Assembly (NCBI GenBank): GCA_964544305.1
Contig: CAZJAZ010000001.1
Location: forward strand, 94,748-158,747
Source of the DNA: JAFDWI01 sp964544305
GTDB lineage: Bacteria; Actinomycetota; Acidimicrobiia; Acidimicrobiales; Iamiaceae
Direction of reading: 5' to 3'
Length of the DNA stretch: 64,000 bases
Below the pieces are notes generated by a model that saw nothing but the letters and a program-made list of their open reading frames with translations, did no database searches and was not told where the DNA came from. This document shows, one piece after another, positions 34,391 to 42,880 of this stretch (position 1 is the first letter of the stretch; each line of letters begins with the position of its first letter). A program made the position numbers and the translations under genes.

Positions 34391-35128
34391 TTACAGCCAG
34401 CCAATCCGATTGAGCGGCCAAATTCGAACAAATGCACGACCGACAATTTTCGACTCGCTGACTGGCCCGAAACATCGCCCGTCATAGGAATCATCACGAT
34501 TGTCTCCCATGACGAAAACCATCTTGGGGGGTACCACGAACGGGTGTGCACGAGTGCCCGGGAAACCACAACCAAATGGTGGTTGTGCCAGCGTCACCGA
34601 ATCTGAAGCGAGATAAGGCTCTTTGAGTACTTTCCCATTGACGAACACCGTATTATTCGCAATCGCGACTCGGTCGCCTGGTACACCGATGACACGTTTC
34701 ACCAAATCCTCGTAGCGACCAACCATCGCACAGTTTGCCCACTTCGGCGTTGTTGGCAAATTGCAATCGGGGTGACCGAAAACAACGACGTCACCGCGAC
34801 GCACGTCGTGCAACCGGTACGACATCTTGTTCACCACGATCCGATCACGCACATCGAGCGTGGGGATCATCGATCCCGACGGAATACGAAAGGGTTGGAA
34901 GAGAAACGTCTGGATCAGCATTGCCAGGCCGAACGCGCCACCGATAACTACGACCCATTCGATAGCTGACCGAAGCGGCGATCGGCTCTGCCGACTCCGA
35001 ATTGACGATGGCGGCAGCACTACGGGCTCAAAAGCAATGTCGTCTGCGTCGTCTTGGTTTACGAGAGTCGGTGTTTCGTCTTGCACAGGTGCCAAGTACG
35101 TTACCGGCCTCAAGGTGTTCTTTTTCAA
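34391..35128 (-). CDS. lepB: Signal peptidase I
   Basis: 245 residues from TTG 35128, which overlaps the pafC stop (TTGA). A membrane helix (EWVVVIGGAFGLAMLIQTFL) precedes the catalytic Ser in PSGSMIPT near residue 85. The general-base Lys is in KRVIGVPGDRV, and the GDNRDDSYDGR motif is present. It removes signal peptides from exported proteins. A ~50-residue acidic N-terminal extension precedes the helix. Its translational coupling to the proteasome cluster is unusual. Confidence 0.95.
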   Translation of the reverse strand: MKKNTLRPVTYLAPVQDETPTLVNQDDADDIAFEPVVLPPSSIRSRQSRSPLRSAIEWVVVIGGAFGLAMLIQTFLFQPFRIPSGSMIPTLDVRDRIVVNKMSYRLHDVRRGDVVVFGHPDCNLPTTPKWANCAMVGRYEDLVKRVIGVPGDRVAIANNTVFVNGKVLKEPYLASDSVTLAQPPFGCGFPGTRAHPFVVPPKMVFVMGDNRDDSYDGRCFGPVSESKIVGRAFVRIWPLNRIGWL

Positions 35129-36063
35129 TGATAGAGCGCGAGTACCGCTTGCGCCTCTTGGACCGCGCCGTGTCGTGCGTGAAGTCCAGACGATTCATCA
35201 ACAATCTCAACATCTGGACCAAGTTGGATCAGGAGCCGATAAAGCCATTGCTTTGACGCAATGGCGAGTCGAACAACAATGGCATCTCCGTCGTCAACGA
35301 CTGAATCTTTCGGAACAGTATCGACAAGCCAGGCAACACGTTTGGAGACCCGCAAGGTCACAAAAGTGCTCGACTGATCGAAGTTGAACGCCATCGATGT
35401 CTCAACGTGATCGTGTCGAGAATCCACGTCAAGTTTTGTCACCGACGAAATTCGATCAATCCGAAAAACGCGGTAACCGTTGGCAAGATGGCACCAACTT
35501 TCGACATACAAGAATCCAGCGCGAGAAAACAGTCGTAACGGTTCAATGATCCGTTCAATAATCTCGCTCTCAGGCGTGCCATAGGAGATTTTCACCTGCT
35601 TGTGCGATTGCTGTGCATCTTGTAAATACAAGAAAGCGTCACTTGAGGCAGATCCAAGGTCCACGTCGATGTTCTCGTCAATGTTCGCGACCATCGCCAA
35701 TCGCTGCGTTGCCCGGGCAAGTGGGCCGCTTGGATCTGAACCCGGTACAGAAAGCATTGCGCGACAGGCTGCAACAAGTCGTATCGCTTCATCGGAGGTA
35801 AAGCGCAGCGGTCGATCAAAAGCTTCGGCAAACTGAACGTGTACTCGCTCATCGTCGGTCCAAGCGTCGACGAGCATGTCGGGAGTGAACGGATGGACGC
35901 CGACCATCATGACCGTATTGATGTCTTGGATCAGATTTTGTCTCGTGGTCGCGAATCGGCGACACACCTCGTCAATATCCGCGCCTTCGGGTTGTGTGGC
36001 AATCCAGGGGACCATTGCAACGAGGCGGGCAAGCCGCTCAATTGCCGTCTCTTTTGCGATCAC
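35125..36063 (-). CDS. pafC: WYL-domain transcriptional regulator PafC
   Basis: 312 residues from GTG 36063, overlapping the pafB stop (GTGA). The N-terminus (AKETAIERLARLVAMVPWI, then DIDEVCRRFATTRQNLIQDI) is a helix-turn-helix of the PafB/C kind. The WYL core includes RIIEPLRLFSRAGFLYVESW and YRVFRIDRISSV. In mycobacteria PafB and PafC form a heterodimer that activates DNA-damage genes independently of LexA. Despite the name they are not needed for proteasome catalysis. The two genes are coupled by overlap. Confidence 0.92.
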   Translation of the reverse strand: MIAKETAIERLARLVAMVPWIATQPEGADIDEVCRRFATTRQNLIQDINTVMMVGVHPFTPDMLVDAWTDDERVHVQFAEAFDRPLRFTSDEAIRLVAACRAMLSVPGSDPSGPLARATQRLAMVANIDENIDVDLGSASSDAFLYLQDAQQSHKQVKISYGTPESEIIERIIEPLRLFSRAGFLYVESWCHLANGYRVFRIDRISSVTKLDVDSRHDHVETSMAFNFDQSSTFVTLRVSKRVAWLVDTVPKDSVVDDGDAIVVRLAIASKQWLYRLLIQLGPDVEIVDESSGLHARHGAVQEAQAVLALYH

Positions 36064-36989
36064 TGTGATGCCCCGACAATGGCCTCGAGCCAATCGCGCA
36101 TCATGTCGCGGGCCTCAAGAGGTTCAAGCACTTCCATGTGTGCTCCAAAGCCGAGTGCCCAGGTTTTCAGGCCGTCGAGATTCGTACCTTGAATCTCAAG
36201 CACTGCCCAGCCTTGATCATCGAACTGGCTCACTTGGGCATCATTGATCTGTGATGTAACCACAGCGAGTGAGCCGGGATGCACACGAATACGCGCGGTA
36301 AATTGTTCAACATTCCCCATCTGAAATGGTTGAAGCGAACCAATAGGCGTCTTCGCTTTGGGTACGTCATGTTGTTCGCCGACCACAACGGATCCTTCGA
36401 TTCGATCCAATCGAAAGAGACGCACTTCTTGCGCGTGCGCATCCCACGCGTTGACATACCAATAACCGCCTTTGAAGCCAAGAGCGCGTGGCACAACAGA
36501 TCGTGATGAACCGTGATAGTCGAATGAAACGAAACATGATCGACCGATCGCTTCATGGAGTGGTCCAAGATTGGGATCTTGGGGTAAGAACGCGAACGGT
36601 GAAACCTCCACGGGGTCGTCATCTATACCGCCAAGTTTCCATAATGCACCGGTCACAGAACTCGGCGCATCCGCTCGAATGAGCCGAGTTGCAAGCACGA
36701 GTGCCGAGCGTTCGTCCTGGCTGAACGCAAGGTTTGGAAGGTAATAGTCTTCGTGGAGTATGCGGTAGCCATCAACAATTGGATCACTCCCAGGAACCGG
36801 CTCAACGCAAATAACCACCCCCATTTCCCGTAAATCTTCTTTGTCGCGCGAAAACTGGCGGCGAAAGGCGACTTTTTCGTTACTGTAACCGGAGACTCGT
36901 TCACGAATGGTGGCCGCGCTCAGTGGGACACTCGTATGCAAGAGTGCTGCGATCAGGTTCATGAGTCGTTCAAGTTTTAAGTCAGCCAT
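36060..36989 (-). CDS. pafB: WYL-domain transcriptional regulator PafB
   Basis: 309 residues from ATG 36989. It starts LKLERLMNLIAALLHTSVPL, a winged-helix region, with the recognition helix near KVAFRRQFSRDKEDLREMG. The WYL domain has RSVVPRALGFKGGYWYVNAW and EVRLFRLDRIEG. It pairs with PafC, whose GTG overlaps its stop. Together they activate the mycobacterial DNA-damage response. The start overlaps the stop of the DUF3866 gene by one base. Confidence 0.93.
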   Translation of the reverse strand: MADLKLERLMNLIAALLHTSVPLSAATIRERVSGYSNEKVAFRRQFSRDKEDLREMGVVICVEPVPGSDPIVDGYRILHEDYYLPNLAFSQDERSALVLATRLIRADAPSSVTGALWKLGGIDDDPVEVSPFAFLPQDPNLGPLHEAIGRSCFVSFDYHGSSRSVVPRALGFKGGYWYVNAWDAHAQEVRLFRLDRIEGSVVVGEQHDVPKAKTPIGSLQPFQMGNVEQFTARIRVHPGSLAVVTSQINDAQVSQFDDQGWAVLEIQGTNLDGLKTWALGFGAHMEVLEPLEARDMMRDWLEAIVGASQ

Positions 36990-38014
36990 TAGCGCGCCGC
37001 TGCCATCCCGGCCGCCGCGGCCGCATCAAAAAAGAGTCCATCCTGATCGGGGCCACGTCCCATTGTGGTGACCGTAATCTCTGCATCACAAAGCAGGGCT
37101 TTCGCATCGACGTCGTCAATAACCGCCACATCATGTCGTGTACGCCAAGGCTCAACTTCCGTGACCAGCCTCGGCACCACCGGGACATGGATGCGGCTGC
37201 GAACGAGATCCATCACTGTGGCGCTGTGATGACTCAGGCCAAAATGTCGGGGACGACGATCACCACTTGATGCCCGCACACAGAGCGAGGCGCGACCATC
37301 CAACGCGACGGTCGTGTCCAAGATCGGTGCCGCCTCAAGGGCCGTGTTACCGAGACGGTGGCCGGTGCCCACCACTCCTGGCCCCATTCCTACGACAATA
37401 AGATCAGCATGCGCGACGTGTCGTGCCAAGACAAGCGCGTCGGGGATACCCACGGCCTCTCGATCACCACCAAAAGCGTGGCCCGCCGTAATTGTGCCAG
37501 CTCGCAACCAACCTCGGGACTGCATGGTTTCGACAAGACCACTCATCGCTATGGGCAACGATGCTCCATCGGTCATGACATAACAAATAGCGGCGTCAGG
37601 GCGCAGTGAAAGCGCGCCGAGAACCACAAGAGGCACTTGGCTGTGAACCGTGCACACCACTACCGGTACACCTTCAAGGTCATCGGAAAGGTTAGGAAAT
37701 TCTTCAATCGCCGCTCCGGTATCAACCTGCATCGGCGTGTAGCGCAGCTTCATGATATGTCCATGCCCCGCAGCAGAAAATCCTTGGCAGGTTTGATTTG
37801 CAGAAACAAAATGCCAGCCACCGGTGCCAAGACCAAGCTCAACCGCGGTCACGTTCATCAAGATGGCGTCGCCGAGTGAAACCGAACCGGTCAACTCAGT
37901 AATGACATATGCCCGCTCGGGCTCGCCTCCAGCATGCCGTACTACAAGTACTCGCTGGAGGCCGGGACGTTCGTCAAGGATCTCAGTCACCACTCCGGGA
38001 ACGTGGTGTGCCAT
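36989..38014 (-). CDS. DUF3866-family protein in the proteasome operon
   Basis: 341 residues from ATG 38014, overlapping the pafA stop by one base. The protein has a strand-rich N-terminal region followed by an alpha/beta part with GLGTGGWHFVSAN, VVVCTVHSQVPLVVLGAL, a histidine-bearing TAGHAFGGDREAVG, and DLIVVGMGPGVVGTGHRLGN. These fit the poorly studied DUF3866 family found in actinobacteria and some Firmicutes, as far as I can judge from memory. The VVGMGPGVVGTG loop looks like a phosphate or nucleotide site. Function is unknown. Its place inside the Pup-proteasome operon suggests a linked role. Confidence 0.78.
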   Translation of the reverse strand: MAHHVPGVVTEILDERPGLQRVLVVRHAGGEPERAYVITELTGSVSLGDAILMNVTAVELGLGTGGWHFVSANQTCQGFSAAGHGHIMKLRYTPMQVDTGAAIEEFPNLSDDLEGVPVVVCTVHSQVPLVVLGALSLRPDAAICYVMTDGASLPIAMSGLVETMQSRGWLRAGTITAGHAFGGDREAVGIPDALVLARHVAHADLIVVGMGPGVVGTGHRLGNTALEAAPILDTTVALDGRASLCVRASSGDRRPRHFGLSHHSATVMDLVRSRIHVPVVPRLVTEVEPWRTRHDVAVIDDVDAKALLCDAEITVTTMGRGPDQDGLFFDAAAAAGMAAAR

Positions 38015-39372
38015 CAGAGTGAATCGATAAGTCGATTGACGCGTTCATCTTGTGATCGAAACGGGTCTTTACATAACACCGTTCGTTGCGCTTGATCATT
38101 GAGCTTCAGGTGCACCCAGTCAACGGTATAGTCACGCTTGCGTTCTTTGGCCCGGCGAATAAATGCACCACGCAATTTGGCGCGGGTGGTCTGGGGCGGC
38201 TCTTCGACCGCGATTGCTATTTGTTCGTCGGTACAAACACGTTCGACTCGACCGCGTGCTTCAAGGCGATAGTACAAGCCACGTTTTCGATCCACATCGT
38301 GATACTGCAAGTCCATGAGCGCAACCTTTGGGTCACTGAGTGCAAGACCATGCCGCGTCCGATATGCGTCAATCAGGTTGAACTTGGTCACCCAATCGCA
38401 TTCACGATCGAGCGACAGTGGATCTTTTTCGATTCCCTTGAGACAGTGCTCCCACATTTCAACCGCGCGTTGTTCTTCGGGTGGGAAGCCACGGGTTTCA
38501 CCAAAACGAATCGCACGTGCCAAATACTCAGCTTGGATGTCAAACGCGGTGACTTCTCGTCCGTTGGCGAGACGGACGGTACGCGTACACGTTGGGTCAT
38601 GGCTGATTTCTCGAATAGCTCGAATGGGGTTTTCCAACGTCATGTCACGCAACACAACCGAAGGTTCTTCCAACATCCGCAGCATCGCACTTGCTGCTCC
38701 CACCTTGAGGAACGCGGCGTACTCATTCATGTTGGAATCTCCAACGATGACATGTAACCGCCGGTAACGCTCGGCATCAGCATGTGGCTCGTCGCGGGTG
38801 TTAATGATGGGGCGGCTTCTCGTCGTTGCTGAGGAAACGCCTTCCCAAATATGTTCGGCGCGTTGACTCATTGAATAACGTGCACCTCGAGCGGTCATCA
38901 AGACTTTGCCAGCTCCCGCGTAAATCTGGCGAGACACAAAAAATGGAATCAATACTTCGGCGTAATGGCCGAAGTCATCGCGTCGAGTCGTCAGAAAGTT
39001 TTCGTGACAGCCATATGAATTCCCGGCCGAATCCGTATTGTTCTTGAACAAGAATATTGTGCCGCGAATCCCCTCCTCCCCGAGACGCTTTTGAGCTCCA
39101 GTCAGCAGCTCTTCGAGTATCCGTTCACCCGCTTTGTCATGCGCAATCAATTCCCGGACCGAATCACATTCAGGCGTTGCATACTCGGGGTGAGAGCCGA
39201 CGTCAAGATACAACCGAGCACCATTGGCAAGAAACACATTCGACGATCTCCCCCAGGACACAACCCGACGGAACAAGTATCGGGCAACTTCGTCAGGGCT
39301 GAGCCGCCTTTGGCCGTTTAACGTGCACGTCACGCCGTACTCATTCTCAATCCCATAGATGCGGCGTTGCAT
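38014..39372 (-). CDS. pafA: Pup-protein ligase PafA
   Basis: 452 residues from ATG 39372 (MQRRIYGIENEYGVTC), the same length as mycobacterial PafA. The glutamine-synthetase-like core includes GIENEYG, the ATP/metal segment HPEYATPECDS, FKNNTDSAGNSYGCHEN and RPIINTRDEPHAD. The insert that distinguishes Dop, between residues ~40 and 80, is absent. PafA phosphorylates the C-terminal Glu of Pup and joins it to lysines of target proteins. The stop is coupled to the DUF3866 gene. Confidence 0.97.
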   Translation of the reverse strand: MQRRIYGIENEYGVTCTLNGQRRLSPDEVARYLFRRVVSWGRSSNVFLANGARLYLDVGSHPEYATPECDSVRELIAHDKAGERILEELLTGAQKRLGEEGIRGTIFLFKNNTDSAGNSYGCHENFLTTRRDDFGHYAEVLIPFFVSRQIYAGAGKVLMTARGARYSMSQRAEHIWEGVSSATTRSRPIINTRDEPHADAERYRRLHVIVGDSNMNEYAAFLKVGAASAMLRMLEEPSVVLRDMTLENPIRAIREISHDPTCTRTVRLANGREVTAFDIQAEYLARAIRFGETRGFPPEEQRAVEMWEHCLKGIEKDPLSLDRECDWVTKFNLIDAYRTRHGLALSDPKVALMDLQYHDVDRKRGLYYRLEARGRVERVCTDEQIAIAVEEPPQTTRAKLRGAFIRRAKERKRDYTVDWVHLKLNDQAQRTVLCKDPFRSQDERVNRLIDSL

Positions 39373-39458
39373 ACTGCGAACGTTATCGGGATCGGCACAC
39401 CATTGGGTTGATCCTTCGCTTGCTCCCAGCAAGTACAAGATCGCCGAAGTGGCAAACG

Positions 39459-40190
39459 TTAGGTGGCGTCACCCGTTGCTGCAGTTTCTTCCGGAAGTTG
39501 TGGCAGCGGTGTGTTGGCCAGAATTTCTTCAACCTCAGAAGTTGAATAGCGCTCGAACGTCCGCCGATGCCCGTTTCGAGCAAGGAGCGCCACCTCAAGT
39601 TCATCAGCGCGAATTTCGGATTCCGAATCGGTTAATGCTGCAACCGCGGTGGCAAGGCCGGATGCTTTTGTCAGACCGGATTCCCAAAGGAGCTCGAGGC
39701 GTTCAGACACCGCTTGCGCATCTCCACCCAATGCACACCAGTTCGCTTCATCCATCATGGTGCCGTCATACAAGATATGGAAGAGTCGATCGTCTTGGGG
39801 ATCGACGCCAACTTCAGCGACGAGCAATTCAACTTCCATAGGCTTCATCTCGTGAGTGAAAACTTGGCCTAAAAGTTGTGCGTACTGATTTGCAAGACTG
39901 CGCGCATCAACATCGGCACGCGAGAACTCGAAACCTTTGAGATCAGCATGGCGTACACCCGCCACCCGAAGCTGGTCGAACTCATTGAACTTCCCGACAC
40001 CACCAAACGCGATGCGATCGTAAATCTCGTTGATCTTGTGCAGCGTCGCAGAAGAATTTTGGGCGCACAACACGATGCCCACATCAGTAATAAGTGCAAC
40101 CAAACTGCGTCCCCGTGCAATGCCTTTGCGGGCATAGTCAGCACGGTCGGCCATGACCTGTTCTGGCGAAACGTAGTACGGCATGCTCAT
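39459..40190 (-). CDS. prcA: 20S proteasome alpha subunit
   Basis: 243 residues from ATG 40190, overlapping the prcB stop (ATGA). The start PYYVSPEQVMADRADYARKG is the conserved alpha gate region, and the Lys that binds the unfoldase tail is probably in the segment following GIVLCAQN. Alpha rings are non-catalytic and gate entry to the PrcB chamber. A charged C-terminal tail (EEVEEILANTPLPQLPEET) is typical. It precedes pafA by 86 bases. Confidence 0.97.
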   Translation of the reverse strand: MSMPYYVSPEQVMADRADYARKGIARGRSLVALITDVGIVLCAQNSSATLHKINEIYDRIAFGGVGKFNEFDQLRVAGVRHADLKGFEFSRADVDARSLANQYAQLLGQVFTHEMKPMEVELLVAEVGVDPQDDRLFHILYDGTMMDEANWCALGGDAQAVSERLELLWESGLTKASGLATAVAALTDSESEIRADELEVALLARNGHRRTFERYSTSEVEEILANTPLPQLPEETAATGDAT

Positions 40191-41005
40191 GACGGGTCCT
40201 CGTTTACCGGTTCACCATGTTGCAGCGCAAACGTGTCATGAATTGCTTGTACTCGATCTCGGATCTCGCTGTCATCAATCCGACGCAGACCTTGATCATC
40301 GACATGCACGACTACGGGATAAATCCCCCGCAACAAATCTGGTCCACCGGTCGCAGAATCGCTCGCGGCGGCCGTGATCAAAGCACGTAGCGCCAAATCG
40401 GTGGCCGCATTTGCGTCAAGGTTTGCATTCCAGCCAAGTTGCAAAACAGTCGATGCGTGCATGCTGCCTGAGCCGGTAGCCGTCAGTTCGTGTTCTTCAT
40501 AGCGGCCACCGGTGACGTCATACTGAAACAACCGGCCGTGGCCGGCATCTGCGTCATAACCCGCGAATAGTGGCACCACCGCAAGTCCTTGCATCGCCGC
40601 AGGTAAATGACTTCTGACCATACGTGATAACTGATTTGCTTTCCCTTCCAAGCTGAGTGCGGACCCTTCGACTTTTTCGTAGTGTTCGAGTTGCAGTTGA
40701 AAGAGTCGCACCATTTCCATGGCCGGGCCCGCAGCGCCAGCAATTCCCACGACTGAGTGTGAATCTGCGGGAAATACTTTTTCGATACGGCGATGGCTGA
40801 TCAGATTGCCAGAAGTTGCACGACGGTCTCCTGCCATGAGCACGCCACCGCGATATCGCAGTGCCACAACCGTTGTGCCATGTGGGATACCATCGACGAC
40901 ATCAAGATTGCCGAGACTGTGCGAATGCTGCAATCCAACTTTGGCTAACAGACGCGCAAAGTCGGGTCCAGGGTCGTCGTTGGCTTCGTAGAACGGAAGA
41001 GTCAC
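40187..41005 (-). CDS. prcB: 20S proteasome beta subunit (catalytic)
   Basis: 272 residues from GTG 41005. A propeptide of about 43 residues ends at Gly in GIPHG, and the new N-terminal Thr (GTTVVALRYRGG) is the nucleophile. The catalytic Asp and Lys lie in GDRRATSGNLI and RRIEKVF. The C-terminus is short and charged. The enzyme degrades pupylated proteins delivered by Arc. Pup is encoded 57 nt upstream. Confidence 0.98.
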   Translation of the reverse strand: MTLPFYEANDDPGPDFARLLAKVGLQHSHSLGNLDVVDGIPHGTTVVALRYRGGVLMAGDRRATSGNLISHRRIEKVFPADSHSVVGIAGAAGPAMEMVRLFQLQLEHYEKVEGSALSLEGKANQLSRMVRSHLPAAMQGLAVVPLFAGYDADAGHGRLFQYDVTGGRYEEHELTATGSGSMHASTVLQLGWNANLDANAATDLALRALITAAASDSATGGPDLLRGIYPVVVHVDDQGLRRIDDSEIRDRVQAIHDTFALQHGEPVNEDPS

Positions 41006-41062
41006 GGGTTTCTCAGCGTAGTTGGAAGTCGGTCACGTTTCGTCGAGCGAATCAGCAACGCG

Positions 41063-41257
41063 TCACTGACCGCCTTTTTGCACATAGGACTTCACGAACT
41101 CTTCAGCGTTCTCTTCAAGCACGTCGTCAATCTCATCAAGCAGGTCGTCGAGTTCGGATTTTATCTTCGCTCCGGAGTCTGAGCGCGTCTGCGGAACGCT
41201 TGTCTGGTCGTCGCCGCTGCGTGGCGCAGGTTTATGGAGATGTTCACGTTCGGCCAT
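41063..41257 (-). CDS. pup: Prokaryotic ubiquitin-like protein Pup
   Basis: 64 residues from ATG 41257. The sequence is largely disordered and charged, with the Arc-binding helix DLLDEIDDVLEENAEEFVKSYV and the C-terminal GGQ. The final Gln must be deamidated to Glu by Dop before PafA can attach it. This is the form used by mycobacteria and not by species that encode GGE. The start is preceded by GGGGGTCGGC. Confidence 0.98.
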   Translation of the reverse strand: MAEREHLHKPAPRSGDDQTSVPQTRSDSGAKIKSELDDLLDEIDDVLEENAEEFVKSYVQKGGQ

Positions 41258-41353
41258 TGCCGACCCCCAGGGCTCGCTCTATTGGGTTGATGTCCAACCG
41301 CTAGTCACCAACCTATCTTCATGTGGTACTTCTCCCTCTTCTTTTCGGGCGGT

Positions 41354-42859
41354 TCACATGCCGAGTTGATTGAGAAGCTCGGCTGCTGACGAACTTGAGG
41401 CAAGCACATCTCCTACGAGATCTTGTGTGCCTTTCCCTGGTTCCATCATGGGTACTCTTCGAAGTGGTTCTTTCCCCACGTCAAAGACCATTGAGTCCCA
41501 GTTGGCCGCAACAACCGAGTCTGGAAACTTGGCCAACGTGGTGCCCCGAAAGTAGGCCCGTGTGTCGACGGGAGGCAGGGTCACAGCAGCATTGACCTCT
41601 TCATCTCGCGTAATTCGAAGCAAGTTCGCACGTTTGGCAAGAGATCGATCGGGGCGCAGATCGTGGTATTGAAGCGCGATTGCCTGCATCTTTGGATCTG
41701 ACCATTTCGCTCCATGGCGTTCACCGAAAGCACAGAGCAATCGGTACTTCGCGATCCAGTCGACACGATCAGCGAGGTCCATCGGGTTTGTGGCCAAGCC
41801 TTCAAGCGCCAACTTCCAATGGCCAAGGACGAGTTCGGCTACATCCTCTCCACCAACCGCGTCCGCTCCTCTCTCGTCCACGTAGCAGCGGGCGCACTGG
41901 TACAACTCGGTTTGCACCTCGAGTGCGGTGACCGATTTACCATCAACGCATGTCAGGGGCTTGTTCAGACTGATGTCTCGAGACACGGCACGCATTGCCG
42001 CAACTGGAGCTTGAAAGCGAATGTCCGGTAGCGAAATATTGTCTTCAATCATTGCCAGCACGATGGCAGTCGTTCCTACCTTGAGCAATGTCGCAACTTC
42101 AGAGAGATTGGCATCACCACAAATCACATGGAGCCGCCGATACTTGATCGGGTCCGCGTGCGGCTCGTCTCGAGTGTTGATAATCGGCCGTTTCAGGGTT
42201 GTTTCTAAGCCAACTTCGGCCTCAAAAAAATCGGCGCGTTGCGTGAGTTGAAAGTCGACCTGCACACCAGGAATTTCGCTTCCGATTTTTCCTGATCCAG
42301 TAAAAATCTGGCGCGTCACAAAATGAACCGTCGCGTACTGGACGATCTTGTGGAACGCCACTAATCGGTCCATCAAGTAATTCTCATGGCAACCATACGA
42401 GTTGCCTTTGCCATCTGAATTGTTCTTGTAAATGACAAGCTCTTCACCCGGTGGTAGCACCGCATTCGCTCCCACCATGGCCTGTTGGACAATTTGCACG
42501 GCCGCGGTATCCCAAACCACGATTGACCGTGGGTCGGCGCATTCAGGCGTCGAAATTTCAGGATGCGCATGGTCAACGTAAAACCGTGCACCGTTGGAGA
42601 GAACGGTGTTGACCAAGTGGGTTTCAACTTCGGGGGGACGGCTCGGGCCGGTCGCATCGTCTCGAGCATCACGACCAGGTGTCTCATCAATGAAGTCCCA
42701 TTCGGCACGGTGGGTTGCAGGCCTACCCTCACCCGACGACAGCTGCGACACATACGCGTTGATGAGGAGCGACGACGCAGCAACCGGATTTGACTCGCTC
42801 ACCCCTCGGTGAACGATCCCGAATTCAGTTTCGAGACCTAAATATTTATGAACAGCCAA
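41354..42859 (-). CDS. dop: Depupylase/Pup deamidase Dop
   Basis: 501 residues from TTG 42859 (VHKYLGLETEFGIVHRG). It shares the PafA-like core with HPEISTPECADPRS, YKNNSDGKGNSYGCHEN and RPIINTRDEPHAD. It has the Dop-specific loop near residues 45-65 (AEWDFIDETPGRDARDD) that PafA lacks, which separates the two assignments. It converts Pup-Gln to Pup-Glu and also removes Pup from targets. It ends 96 nt before pup. TTG is the only start I can place in frame. Confidence 0.97.
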   Translation of the reverse strand: MAVHKYLGLETEFGIVHRGVSESNPVAASSLLINAYVSQLSSGEGRPATHRAEWDFIDETPGRDARDDATGPSRPPEVETHLVNTVLSNGARFYVDHAHPEISTPECADPRSIVVWDTAAVQIVQQAMVGANAVLPPGEELVIYKNNSDGKGNSYGCHENYLMDRLVAFHKIVQYATVHFVTRQIFTGSGKIGSEIPGVQVDFQLTQRADFFEAEVGLETTLKRPIINTRDEPHADPIKYRRLHVICGDANLSEVATLLKVGTTAIVLAMIEDNISLPDIRFQAPVAAMRAVSRDISLNKPLTCVDGKSVTALEVQTELYQCARCYVDERGADAVGGEDVAELVLGHWKLALEGLATNPMDLADRVDWIAKYRLLCAFGERHGAKWSDPKMQAIALQYHDLRPDRSLAKRANLLRITRDEEVNAAVTLPPVDTRAYFRGTTLAKFPDSVVAANWDSMVFDVGKEPLRRVPMMEPGKGTQDLVGDVLASSSSAAELLNQLGM

Positions 42860-42880
42860 CAGAGCATCCGGTCGTCACGC

